From positions 1 through 64,000 of the forward strand of contig JAIBBV010000012.1 in assembly GCA_019694465.1 (NCBI GenBank): DNA of 64,000 bases, given 5' to 3'. Shown here piece by piece: positions 9,014 to 18,062 of the stretch. The first letter of the stretch is position 1. Every line of letters starts with the position of its first letter. The DNA comes from Oligoflexia bacterium (lineage in GTDB: Bacteria; Bdellovibrionota_C; UBA2361; JAFLCA01). The translations under genes were made by a program, and so were the position numbers. The notes under the pieces are model-generated. The model was not told the DNA's origin. It did not search any database and saw nothing but the letters and a program-made list of their open reading frames with translations.

Positions 9014-11464
9014 TCAACGTCCGGCCGAGGAAAGCTCAAGCGAGCCTTGACGCGAATCATGCGAGTGGGCCGGCTCAACCTGAGTAGCACTAAGTGCCTC
9101 ACGGATAGCGCGCGCTAGTGTCTCAATATCAAAGGGCTTCGGAATGACATGAGTTTTTGAGCTTTCGGGATCCACATTTGATCCGTAACCAGTCATCAGA
9201 AGGGTACGTGCTCCAGGTGCTTGACCCCGCAATTGATGCAACAATTCAATTCCGCCGATTCTTGGTAGAATCATATCGACTAAGAACAAATCAAATTTGT
9301 GCTGCTTGCTTTGCTCGAGTGCCTCTTGTCCGTTGCTGCAAGTCGTCACTTCATAGTCCAACATTCTTAGCATCGTTGCGACGAGGTCTCTGACGTTCTG
9401 TTCATCTTCAACCACTAGTATTTTTTCATGACTACCGCGAGCAATCTCCTGTGCTGGAGCTGCCTGTTTGTCAGGCTTGGTCGTGATTGCTGAGCTTGCA
9501 ACATCCAAGAGTGGGAAGTAGGCGGATACAGTTGTGCCGCGATCGGGATGGCTTTCTACGGCCAGGAACCCATCGTGTGCGCGCACTATTGCATATACTA
9601 TTGAAAGCCCAAGTCCACTGTGCCCCATGCTATGCTTGGTGCTGTAGAGCGGGTTGAAGGCTTTAGCTAGAACATCGGCGCTCATGCCACAGCCGCTGTC
9701 TTTGACTTGTACGCGAGCAAAATGGCCAGGCCGTGCACCAACCACAAAGTTAGCCGCTTCCTGTTCGATGTGCTCTTCAGCGATCGATATTTCTATCTCG
9801 CCAGGCTTGCCTTGATAGGACTCGCGTGAATTTGTTACCAGGTTTGTCAGTACCTGCATTACCAAGTTTGAGTCGCAGTTTATGAACAAGTCCTTGTCAG
9901 GCTGCTTCAAGCGAAGTTCGTAGTTCTCGCCGATGATTTTTTGGAGTAGGGAGACTTTGGCAGCCACAACCTCGCTGACGCTTTCACGTTTCATGTGGCC
10001 AGGGCTTTGGGTTGTAAACTCCAACAATTTATTTACCAGCTGACCGGCTTCTTGCGAGGCCTTGATGATGTTATCGAGCGCGCCATCCTTAGAGTCTGAC
10101 TGTGCTAGGCGCCGAGCGAAACTGGCCTGCCCAATAATAGCGGTGAGAGTATTGTTAAATGAGTGTCCCAGGTTATTGAGCAGAGAGCTAAGCGAGGTGA
10201 GCTTTTGCCCTTGCAGCAGGTGTGACTCAACGGTGCGGCGGTTAGTAACGTCGCGTAGCGTTACGATAATACTGTCGGGGCCATCATTTAGTGATGAGTT
10301 CTCGAGGGAATCTGGTTTGCGGGAGGCCAGTTCAAGGTAGCGTAGCTTGTCCGGTAGTTTATTTAATTTTATCTCACTTACTCGCGGGCCGCCTTCAAAG
10401 CTTGCATCGAGCAGCTCAAGCACAGCTGTGCGAACAGCCGGGTTCATATCCACCGCCTCGATGCGCTTGCCAAGCACATCGTTGTTGGAGAGCTCTGACA
10501 GCTGACGGAATTTGCGGTTTACGAAGGTGATCGTGCCATTACGATTCAATGCGCATATTCCCAGGTCAGGCGAGAAGCCACTTGGGCTTTCGGGTGCGGC
10601 AGCGCGGGGTAGGGTGCCTTCGGTTTGACCGACCAAAGTGCTCGAGGATGAGCTGACACTAGTTTCCGTTTTTGTGCGGGCCCATAGATCGCGTGGTAGA
10701 TTGGCGAAGGTCTTACTGCGTGCGCGGGCCGGATTACGCAAATCGAACAATTCTTGAGAGTCGATACCGATTCGACGCGCCAAACGCCAACCAAGGTAAA
10801 GCGGTAGAGCAACGCAGATGAATATTAGTGTGGCTAGAGCCTTAGGCGAGGCGCGGAAATGTTCACCATCAAAAGTAAGCCCGCCGTTAACTTGTATCGA
10901 AAGCACTGTAAGCATAACCACGCAGGCTACGATTGCTAAAAAGTGCGCCAAGAGGCTAGTAAGGGACACTTGTCGCGGGCGGTGCGTGATGGCACCCCAG
11001 ACAGAAGTGTTAAGCAGTAATGCTCCAGCAATCATGGTGAACAGGGTTTCGCTGATCACGGTAAAAATTAGATTGCTGTTGCCTTCAAGGAATGAATAGT
11101 GATTGCCCAGCAGTATGGCGGGAGCGAATATTGTAGCCCATAGCGCTAGAGTGACTACGAACATAGGAATGCGGTGCCATTGGCGCGCGCAATAACTAAT
11201 CGCTAGGCAAAGGAATAGAATGCGCAATGCTTCAAAATGATCGCCACTAATAAACAAAGCGATTGGGAACGAGCCCAGGGCGGTTGCGACCATAGTAGAT
11301 GGAATGCCTAACGCGCCGGCACTGCAGAATAGAAAAATATTTCCAGCAAACATCACTGGGTGTCCCTCAAGGAGGTACACGCAAGAAACATTGGTTAATA
11401 GCGCTGCGAAGCCGAGAATTGCGGCAGAGCGAAGGTTGCGATCAAGATAGCGCATGTTGGGCAC
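9014..11464 (-). CDS. membrane hybrid histidine kinase (multi-TM sensor-PAS-kinase-REC)
   Basis: An 816-residue sensor. Residues ~10-230 hold about seven or eight hydrophobic segments resembling a MASE-type membrane sensor. A PAS domain follows (about 300-410), then a dimerisation domain with His434 in the variant box LGHSFNNTLTAIIG and an ATPase domain with DSGCGM and SGLGLSIV. The C-terminal receiver domain has Asp730 in LFLVDMILP and Lys776 in VIPKPF. The GTG start at 11464 has GGAG eight bases upstream. No partner regulator is adjacent. It is convergent with rny. Confidence 0.9.
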   Translation of the reverse strand: MPNMRYLDRNLRSAAILGFAALLTNVSCVYLLEGHPVMFAGNIFLFCSAGALGIPSTMVATALGSFPIALFISGDHFEALRILFLCLAISYCARQWHRIPMFVVTLALWATIFAPAILLGNHYSFLEGNSNLIFTVISETLFTMIAGALLLNTSVWGAITHRPRQVSLTSLLAHFLAIVACVVMLTVLSIQVNGGLTFDGEHFRASPKALATLIFICVALPLYLGWRLARRIGIDSQELFDLRNPARARSKTFANLPRDLWARTKTETSVSSSSSTLVGQTEGTLPRAAAPESPSGFSPDLGICALNRNGTITFVNRKFRQLSELSNNDVLGKRIEAVDMNPAVRTAVLELLDASFEGGPRVSEIKLNKLPDKLRYLELASRKPDSLENSSLNDGPDSIIVTLRDVTNRRTVESHLLQGQKLTSLSSLLNNLGHSFNNTLTAIIGQASFARRLAQSDSKDGALDNIIKASQEAGQLVNKLLEFTTQSPGHMKRESVSEVVAAKVSLLQKIIGENYELRLKQPDKDLFINCDSNLVMQVLTNLVTNSRESYQGKPGEIEISIAEEHIEQEAANFVVGARPGHFARVQVKDSGCGMSADVLAKAFNPLYSTKHSMGHSGLGLSIVYAIVRAHDGFLAVESHPDRGTTVSAYFPLLDVASSAITTKPDKQAAPAQEIARGSHEKILVVEDEQNVRDLVATMLRMLDYEVTTCSNGQEALEQSKQHKFDLFLVDMILPRIGGIELLHQLRGQAPGARTLLMTGYGSNVDPESSKTHVIPKPFDIETLARAIREALSATQVEPAHSHDSRQGSLELSSAGR

Positions 11465-11927
11465 GGTTTAAGCTCCTCTATTCAGGAGTTACCTCTTACC
11501 ACTGACACATGAGTCAGATGAGCGGGCACGCATTCGCGGTTTAGCGTTTTCGCTTGCACACCGGAAATATCTAACCCGCCGCTTCCCAAAAGCAGGTAGG
11601 GAGAGATTAAAAAAGCGTTACACCACGTTCTATAGATGCTAGTCGGCCTTATTAGGGAGTGACTTAACCAATAAGATTAAGCAAATACCGATTAGGAATA
11701 GGGACTTACTCGCGATGATAGAAGAGCGTTTGTTTAGCTAGAACGCTTAATGAGGCGATTACAATTGAAAAAAATCAGCGAATTTAATGTTATGCCGATG
11801 TAATCTTATACAATGGCCACTGTAGCTCGCTGTGGTATAAGGTATGTGTTGTTTATACTGCACGTTGCAGCGTGACTTTTTTCGTGGTTTCATCGCGTTA
11901 CGTGACGTTTTTCCGAGGGAATTTTCC
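11465..11927. other. 463-bp divergent promoter region
   Basis: Lies between the hybrid kinase (minus) and the OmpA-family gene (plus). Two small inverted repeats are visible: CTCCT 11473-11477 with AGGAG 11484-11488, next to the kinase start, and AGCGTT 11725-11730 with AACGCT 11742-11747. Otherwise AT-rich with no recognised RNA or ORF. Confidence 0.4.
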
Positions 11928-12704
11928 ATGTTGAAGAGAACTGCTTTATTGCTCCCGTTGGTTTTTTGCGCTGGCGTAGCATCTGCTCAAGATCTGCTTC
12001 CAGCAGATAACGGGATTAGCTCGTATCACTCATCTCCACGCTATCGCGAGAGCGAGTCGCATCCGTTGCGCATCGCAGCGTATGTGTTGCACCCGATCGG
12101 CTGGTTGGCGCGCGAGGTTGTGTTCCGTCCTTTCAGCTATTTCGTTTCTTCCACCGAGACTACCCGCAGCATTTTCGGTTATCGCGAGCCATTTGATTAT
12201 CGTCAGCCAGATTGCTTCTCGGCCGATGATAGCACACCAGATTGCCGCACTTTGATGCCGTTTAACTATGATAGTCCAAGCACAGACGGCCACGGCACTG
12301 CGGCTGCGGTTGAGCCTGCCTCCGATACAGCTTCAGTAGGGGCAGCAGCGGATCGTCAAGTATATTTCCCTGATGTGAATTTCGACTTCGATCGCCATGC
12401 CTTGAATGACTTGGGTCGTGGTCGTGCTCACCAGTTGGCCTCCTTGCTCAGCAAGGAGCCCGGGCTCAAGGTCGTTTTGCAGGGCCATGCTGACTACAAG
12501 GGCAGTGACAGCTATAACCAGAAGCTAGGAATGGACCGAGCTGAAGCGTTGCGACAAGAGCTTGTTGCGCTTGGCGTACAAGCAGATCGTTTGTCGACTG
12601 TAAGTTTCGGTGAGTCCAAGCCAGTACTTGGAGATCAAGAGAACTGGGCGCGTGCGGTTAATCGTCGCGTTGAAGTTCATTCTGGAGACGCTGCGGCTCA
12701 GTAA
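11928..12704 (+). CDS. OmpA-family outer-membrane / peptidoglycan-binding protein
   Basis: A 258-residue exported protein. A signal peptide (MLKRTALLLPLVFCAGVASA) is followed by about 120 residues without a clear beta-barrel. The C-terminal OmpA-like domain begins VYFPDVNFDFDRHAL and includes VVLQGHADYKGSDSYN, LGMDRAEALRQEL and the closing NRRVEVH. That domain binds peptidoglycan diaminopimelate in known members. The start at 11928 is preferred over an upstream in-frame ATG at 11844 because of the ribosome-binding site GAGGGA and the signal peptide. The gene ends in a strong terminator. Confidence 0.9.
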   Translation: MLKRTALLLPLVFCAGVASAQDLLPADNGISSYHSSPRYRESESHPLRIAAYVLHPIGWLAREVVFRPFSYFVSSTETTRSIFGYREPFDYRQPDCFSADDSTPDCRTLMPFNYDSPSTDGHGTAAAVEPASDTASVGAAADRQVYFPDVNFDFDRHALNDLGRGRAHQLASLLSKEPGLKVVLQGHADYKGSDSYNQKLGMDRAEALRQELVALGVQADRLSTVSFGESKPVLGDQENWARAVNRRVEVHSGDAAAQ

Positions 12705-12727
12705 TTTGCTGACCGTAATTACTCCTG

Positions 12728-12753
12728 AAAAAGCCCGCTTAGGCGGGCTTTTT
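12728..12753 (+). terminator. Rho-independent terminator after the OmpA-family gene
   Basis: AAAAAGCCCGC (12728-12738), loop TTAG, then GCGGGCTTTTT (12743-12753). Both flanks are A/T tracts, so it can act in either direction. It sits 24 bp past the OmpA-family stop. Confidence 0.95.
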
Positions 12754-12833
12754 CATATCTGCTGTACAGGCTTTAGTGTCGCGCATTTGTTGCGGACAGT
12801 TCGATTAGTGAAGTTATATAGTCGGGATGTGCG

Positions 12834-13556
12834 CTAAGCTGCGCGGTCTACTTCGATTGCGGATTTACGTCCTGAGTCAGCTTGCTCTTGTTGCCCTGGG
12901 TCGGCAAAGCCAAGCCACTCAAGGGCTAGGCGCACTGGCGAGCGCTTGGCCTGCTGTAAGCTAATTAAGCTACGAATGGTCTGAGTTTCGCTTAGAATTA
13001 ATACCTGGTCGCGATCGCTCTTGTCTTCAAGTTTTTCTACACGGGCCTTAAGCCAGTCGCGTTGGCCCTTAAGGTCGGCCACTTCCTTGTCTTTGAGGTC
13101 CAAGATCTTTTCTTGCAGCTCAATCAGATTCTTAAGACGAGTGTTCTCTAGCTCCAAAAGCTCATAGGCGCGTGTGCTAGGCGTGGCAGCGGTTCCCGGC
13201 ATCTCGCTGGGTGGGGAACCTGGGCTAGTAAAAGTGACTTGCGTGGGCTCACTGCTTGACTGGGGAAATGCGGACGGATTGCTCGGTCTAATTGTCTCTG
13301 CCTTAGTTGTCGCAGCTGTCGCCTGGGTAGTAGAGGAGGCTGCTTGGGGCTCGGCCTTGGGCGAAGGCTGCACGCGCGTTACGCTGCTCTTAATCCCGAA
13401 GAGCTTCTCCAACTCGTCGCGCGAATAAAGGCGCAATCCGTCGGGGTCAGTCTCTATCTGTAAATAGCCTGCTTCAGCAAAGCGTCCCAGAGTTGTTGCT
13501 GACATGCCGGTAACAGCGATTGCTTCATGCTCAGAGATGAAATTTTGAAATCCCAT
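12834..13556 (-). CDS. MerR-type HTH domain protein with coiled coil
   Basis: A 240-residue protein whose first ~50 residues look like a MerR/excisionase winged helix (ISEHEAIAVTGMSATTLG, then YLQIETDPDGLRLYSRDELEKLFG). A low-complexity Ala/Thr/Ser/Pro linker and a long coiled coil follow (YELLELENTRLKNLIELQ through KARVEKLEDKSD, residues ~135-205). The domain order resembles DNA-binding adaptors rather than ligand-sensing MerR proteins. The ATG at 13556 is chosen because GAGGAG precedes it, and this site overlaps the pyk stop codon, so translation is probably coupled to pyk. Function not recognised. Confidence 0.65.
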   Translation of the reverse strand: MGFQNFISEHEAIAVTGMSATTLGRFAEAGYLQIETDPDGLRLYSRDELEKLFGIKSSVTRVQPSPKAEPQAASSTTQATAATTKAETIRPSNPSAFPQSSSEPTQVTFTSPGSPPSEMPGTAATPSTRAYELLELENTRLKNLIELQEKILDLKDKEVADLKGQRDWLKARVEKLEDKSDRDQVLILSETQTIRSLISLQQAKRSPVRLALEWLGFADPGQQEQADSGRKSAIEVDRAA

Positions 13557-13567
13557 GGCCGTGCTCC

Positions 13568-15043
13568 TCACTTTGCGCTTGCCGAGCTGTCCTTTGACGA
13601 CATCTCACGAATTTCAAGTACGCTCGTACCTCCCGGCATGTGCATGGCGATACCACCGGTAATAACTGCACGAGCTCCATTCGGTAGATTCTCGCGTTGC
13701 TGAACCAAGCGCAAGGCCATCTCAATTTCTGTTTCGTGCGTAGAAGTAGGCATGCAAGGGATCGGTTGTATGCCCCAGTACAATGCCATTCTTTGTAGGG
13801 TAGTGGGGCTGCTGGAGACGCCAAATAGGGGCTGCTGCGGTCTATATTTAGCCATCAAGCGAGCTGAAGTGCCAGTCTCTGTGCAGGCGATCAGCGCGCT
13901 GGCGTTAACTTTGTTGGCCGCGGCGCAAGCTGCATAGGCCACCGCATCGGGCACGGTGGCTCTATCGGCATCGCGTAAACGCAACTTGTATTCTTCAAAC
14001 GCGAAAAGGCGTTCCGCCTCTAGCGCAACTTTTGACAGATATTTAACAGCCTCAATCGGATGCTGTCCGATGGCGGTCTCTTCAGATAGCATCACGGCAT
14101 CCGCACCACTCATCACAGCTGTGGCGATGTCGGATACTTCGGCGCGAGTAGGGCGAATGCTGGTGATCATAGAGTGCAGCATTTGAGTGGCAACAATGAC
14201 AGGAATGCCGCGGTAGTTGCTCTTCTCGATTAAGCGTCGCTGCGCGCCTGGTAGCTGTTCCAGTGGCAGTTCGAGGCCCAAGTCCCCGCGCGCTACCATG
14301 ATTCCGTCAGATGTCTCAATGATTTCGTCGATGTTCTGTAGGGCGCTCTTACGCTCGATTTTAGCAATTATTTTTAAGTCACCGCCTTCGCGGCGGTTGA
14401 TTTCACGCAGGCGCTGAATGTCGGCCGCATTGTTTACGAAGGAGACAGCAGCATAGTCAACTTCGTGCTCAATGCCCCAGCGAAAGTCGACTATGTCTTT
14501 GTCAGTTGTGGCCGGTAGATCTATATTGCTGTCTGGAAAAGCTATTCCCACTCTCGAGCGCAGACGGCCGCCCTTAAGGGCCGAGCATATCGCAGCGCCA
14601 TCGCGAATTTCAGTGCACACTAGCTCGATAATGCCATCCGCAAGTAGCACAGGCTGGTTTGCTTTTAGAATTGTGCTTGGATCAAGTCCTTCAACAAAGA
14701 TTGTGTTTGCGCTGCTGGCCGAGCCATCTGACGGGCGTAGCGTCACACTGGCGCCGTCGGGGAGAGTTGCAAAATCTCCATCGATCTTTGTAATACGAAT
14801 TTTTGGTCCGGATAGATCTTGCAAAATCGCCACAGGCTGCATCAGTGCAGAGGAGACTTGCCGAATTGTCTTCAGAGTCTCAAGGTGTTCCTCATGCGAA
14901 CCATGAGAGAAGTTTAGCCGGAAAACATTTGCGCCAGCTTTGATCAGCGATGTAACAACTTCCGCTGACTTGGAGGCAGGGCCGACGGTGGCAATAATTT
15001 TCGTTTTGCGATGGACTCGCGCGGTCTCGGTAGTAGGGCTCAT
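13568..15043 (-). CDS. pyk: pyruvate kinase
   Basis: Last step of glycolysis: phosphoenolpyruvate plus ADP to pyruvate plus ATP. Signatures visible are RKTKIIATVGPAS at the start, GANVFRLNFSHGSHE, ILQDLSGPKIRI, the active-site block IMVARGDLGLELPLEQ, and IRPTRAEVSDIATAVMSGADAVMLSEETAIG. The C-terminal domain contains the TGTSARLMAKYRP segment. I place the start at the ATG at 15043 (MSPTTETARVHRKTK) because conserved sequence begins 10 residues later; an upstream ATG at 15130 would add 29 unconserved residues. The MerR-type HTH gene follows directly. Confidence 0.95.
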   Translation of the reverse strand: MSPTTETARVHRKTKIIATVGPASKSAEVVTSLIKAGANVFRLNFSHGSHEEHLETLKTIRQVSSALMQPVAILQDLSGPKIRITKIDGDFATLPDGASVTLRPSDGSASSANTIFVEGLDPSTILKANQPVLLADGIIELVCTEIRDGAAICSALKGGRLRSRVGIAFPDSNIDLPATTDKDIVDFRWGIEHEVDYAAVSFVNNAADIQRLREINRREGGDLKIIAKIERKSALQNIDEIIETSDGIMVARGDLGLELPLEQLPGAQRRLIEKSNYRGIPVIVATQMLHSMITSIRPTRAEVSDIATAVMSGADAVMLSEETAIGQHPIEAVKYLSKVALEAERLFAFEEYKLRLRDADRATVPDAVAYAACAAANKVNASALIACTETGTSARLMAKYRPQQPLFGVSSSPTTLQRMALYWGIQPIPCMPTSTHETEIEMALRLVQQRENLPNGARAVITGGIAMHMPGGTSVLEIREMSSKDSSASAK

Positions 15044-15464
15044 AGAAACAACATTAAAAGCATTGCCGCGTGAAATCTTATGCGGTGCAGAGCATTCTGA
15101 ACGCGACGCAACCCAGGATAATTCACGCAACGCATGGCGCCAGTCACGAATTACGAGGGTGGGTCAGATATTAACAGTCTGGCCAAAAAATTCAAGCAAG
15201 TGAGGCACTTACCTTATAAGCGCCGGTAATCCTTGTATTCCTTGAGCATCTGGCGCGGGATAAGGGGCTGGACCTAACTAGCGTCCTAAACGGCAACAAA
15301 TCTCGGAACCGCTCCGCAGCACTAATCATCATACAGGTAGACTTAGTCCAGGCAAGAAGCCTTGGAAAGCCAAGTAACCCAGTCAAAATACCCATGATGG
15401 GCTTTGATTACGGGTGCTGGCGCAGTTGTTTGGAGTGATGAGATTTCCCATGCTAGAGCAGACC
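15044..15464. other. 421-bp divergent intergenic region
   Basis: Separates pyk (minus) from a small basic-tailed protein (plus) and must hold both promoters. No convincing ORF, repeat or RNA was seen. Two upstream in-frame ATGs for the plus gene lie at 15438 and 15450. Confidence 0.4.
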
Positions 15465-15950
15465 ATGGCCGACAAGGATAAGAAAAAAATTAAATATCTA
15501 AGCAAAACGGTCAAGTTCGCCGGGAAGAGTATGACTCTATATAGCCTGGACGGCATGACCTGGTCTTCTCGCAAAGACGAGTTGCACCAAATTCTAGCCC
15601 GTCAAGAGCAAGAGCGGGCAGCCTTCAATCAGATGATTGGCGACGCGGCCACTAAGGCCAAGAGCGCGGAGACGACAGAAGAGGGTGCGCCTGAGGAGTC
15701 ACGTGAGAACGAGGAAATTATGGAAATGGACGACCTTGATGTAATCGAGGACGTTCCAGTCGTTGACACACCTCCTAAGGGAAAGGGCAGAGGTGCTGGT
15801 GCTAAAGCAGAGAAGGCAGCCGCCGCTCCTGCTGCCAAGGAAAAGCCTGGCAAGCAAGGGCGACCAATTGTTAGCCCAAAGGCTCGCGCTTCATTGAAGG
15901 CTACACCAAAGAAATCATCTAAGCCGAAGGCGAAGCGTCGAGTAGCCTAA
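15465..15950 (+). CDS. small protein with basic Lys/Ala-rich tail
   Basis: About 161 residues from the ATG at 15465 (MADKDKKKIKYLSKTVKFAGK). A compact ~60-residue N-terminal part (MTLYSLDGMTWSSRKDELHQ) is followed by an acidic linker and then a strongly basic tail of Lys, Ala and Pro repeats resembling histone-H1-like tails. That tail suggests nucleic-acid binding, but I recognise no family. It is convergent with the large L7/L12-like protein, 9 bp apart. In-frame ATGs at 15438 and 15450 are alternative starts. Confidence 0.6.
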   Translation: MADKDKKKIKYLSKTVKFAGKSMTLYSLDGMTWSSRKDELHQILARQEQERAAFNQMIGDAATKAKSAETTEEGAPEESRENEEIMEMDDLDVIEDVPVVDTPPKGKGRGAGAKAEKAAAAPAAKEKPGKQGRPIVSPKARASLKATPKKSSKPKAKRRVA

Positions 15951-15959
15951 GTTGTTGGC

Positions 15960-17648
15960 TTAGCGCTCTTCGCGCATCCCTGAAAAGTCGCCGCGAATAG
16001 CGAGGCGCACATCATCGTTCGACATCAATTCAAAATTGAAGGTGGGGAGATCTTCTAGCTCATTGTATCCACGCCATACACGAATATGGGCAGTCCATGT
16101 GCCGCTGGATGGCTCGCGCTCAACGCGCAGTGACATACTCGCTGGCACGCGTCGCTTGCGTGATCCTTGTTCCACAAAGACGCGCGCCTGAGCTTGCGCG
16201 CGGAATACTCCGTCGGCCTCGGCCTCAAGTAGAACATGATCGGCCTCTACCTTTTGCAGCCAGGGCCGAGCTGGCGCCTTACGCACAATTTCCTCGGGAG
16301 TAAGAGGGCTGGGTTGCGGAGTTGTTAGCTCAAAACTAAACCAACGCGGCATATCTTTATCAAGCGGCATGCTCCATGCGAACGAGTAGTCGCTAGTTTG
16401 TTCCTTCCCTCGCACGTGAGGCTCTGCTACGGGTGCGGGACGTTCGCGCTTAACAGCCGTGCTGACTTGGCTATCGGAGCTCTCTGCGTTCAATAGCTTT
16501 TCGTCGATTTCAGCAAGTTTAGAGGTCTTATTTTGAAAGTACATCCAGTTGGCGACACCAAGAATAAGCGCACCCACTACAATGGGAACTAGAATGTCTA
16601 GCGGCAACTGTGAACCAGAGCCCTTACTTTTCTTTGGTGTACCAGAAATTACAGTTACCCCGACAGGCGTACTTTCAGCACTGCTCGGCACGGCAGCGCT
16701 GGCTGCTGGTTTTGGTGGTGTGGAGGGAACGGGCGCGCCAATCGCCGTTGGCTTGGGTGTTACTTGAGCTGCAGGCGGTGCGGCTTCTGCCTCCAGCGCC
16801 ATCGATAAGCTTGGGGCCGCAGGCGCCGGTTTCTCTGGCTTTGACGAATGTTTAGCAGATTTTGGTGGCTCTGGTTCAGAGCTACTTAAAGATAGTGAAA
16901 GAGCTTGTGAGGAAAATGGGTCTTCGCTTGGAGCCGACTTTGAGTTGCTGGAGCTAGCAGCGCTAGCCTTTTGTTCCTGCGGACTGTCCTCCAGTTCAAT
17001 CGATAAATCAAATGTAGGTTCCGGCGCCGTCGCCACAGGTGTTGGGGGCGGCGGCGGGGTCGCTTCAGGGGCGGAAAACTCAAACAGCGGCTTGTCATCT
17101 GCTACTACGGCTGCAGCAGGTGATTCTGTTTCGGGTTGTTCGGCTGCAGTTTCAGTAGCAGCTTCCTTTTCCAATGTCAGCAAAAGGTCGGTAACGGACT
17201 CGGCGCTGGGGCGGACTTGTTCAGGAATAATCGGAGCCGTGCTTTCTAGTGGCGACTCTGGTGTAACATCGAGTGCATAATGCTTTTCATTCGTATCCTC
17301 GTCTGGCTCACTTGCTGGAGTTGACTCGAGACTCGCGATTAGATCATCTGTGATCCCACCAGAGGATTCCATATCTAGGAAGTAGGCATCGTCGTTCTTG
17401 CTAACCGTGGGTTTGACGATCAGAACTTTCCCACCGGCTTTCTTTAGCGCAGTGTAAATCGGCTTTAAGTCTTCTTCAGTCTCGGCAGTCTTGAGCGTCC
17501 TGGGGGAGTTTTGTAGCACATCCATCGCCTCTACAACGCTCATACCCAGGTCAGCTAGCAGAGTTGTGCGCAGACGTCGTGACGTCTCGGCTGAATCATC
17601 AGCCGGGCCTTCGAAAACCAGTTCGAAGTGTTTGCCGCTGTCCGTCAC
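15960..17648 (-). CDS. membrane protein with ribosomal L7/L12 C-terminal-like domain
   Basis: A 562-residue protein. Residues ~5-75 match the pattern of the bL12 C-terminal fold (GMSVVEAMDVLQNSPRTLK then YTALKKAGGKVLIV). A long Pro/Ala/Ser/Glu-rich disordered region (~100-380), one transmembrane helix (ILVPIVVGALILGVANWMYF) and a ~180-residue C-terminal beta-rich domain follow. The order suggests a cytoplasmic sensor head tethered through the membrane to a periplasmic domain. The GTG at 17648 with GGTGGGG upstream is preferred to a TTG at 17720. The cellular role is unknown. Confidence 0.65.
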   Translation of the reverse strand: MTDSGKHFELVFEGPADDSAETSRRLRTTLLADLGMSVVEAMDVLQNSPRTLKTAETEEDLKPIYTALKKAGGKVLIVKPTVSKNDDAYFLDMESSGGITDDLIASLESTPASEPDEDTNEKHYALDVTPESPLESTAPIIPEQVRPSAESVTDLLLTLEKEAATETAAEQPETESPAAAVVADDKPLFEFSAPEATPPPPPTPVATAPEPTFDLSIELEDSPQEQKASAASSSNSKSAPSEDPFSSQALSLSLSSSEPEPPKSAKHSSKPEKPAPAAPSLSMALEAEAAPPAAQVTPKPTAIGAPVPSTPPKPAASAAVPSSAESTPVGVTVISGTPKKSKGSGSQLPLDILVPIVVGALILGVANWMYFQNKTSKLAEIDEKLLNAESSDSQVSTAVKRERPAPVAEPHVRGKEQTSDYSFAWSMPLDKDMPRWFSFELTTPQPSPLTPEEIVRKAPARPWLQKVEADHVLLEAEADGVFRAQAQARVFVEQGSRKRRVPASMSLRVEREPSSGTWTAHIRVWRGYNELEDLPTFNFELMSNDDVRLAIRGDFSGMREER

Positions 17649-17883
17649 GCTGTCCCCACCGTAAGTAGCCACACCCCGTAGAGGATAATCGGCATTTCGC
17701 TGCCCGAACTTGCACACCAAGCTGTTCAGCTCGTGTCGTTATTAATATTAGTGTTTTTAGGTAGTTAGGGGAAGAAAAGAAAGGTGAGTTGGAAAGCCCG
17801 CTCAGCGCTACTCGGGCGCGAGCTCTAACACACACAAACCCTTTGCGCTAACAAAGGGCCCCCACATCTAGAGGCTCCAACTC

Positions 17884-17935
17884 ACCTTACATGAGAATTA
17901 TTACTCATTTTTGAGGCAATGTAACCTTACATGAG
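17884..17935. promoter_or_regulatory. palindrome and paired 12-bp direct repeats upstream of dprA
   Basis: ACCTTACATGAG occurs at 17884-17895 and 17924-17935, exactly 40 bp apart. The first copy runs into an 18-bp near-perfect palindrome (ATGAGAATTATTACTCAT, 17891-17908). The 414-bp gap is a divergent promoter region between the L7/L12-like gene and dprA, so these are likely protein-binding sites, though the binding factor is unknown. The rest of the gap shows nothing else I can name. Confidence 0.5.
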
Positions 17936-18062
17936 CAATTTTTTTGCACCCGTATCAATAATTTAGGCAACACCGCCACACAAATCGCGATTTTATCTTA
18001 GAGGCCTTTTGAATAATGGCACGCTTTGCCCAATCTGGGCTTAAGAGGGGATTTGAAAAACT

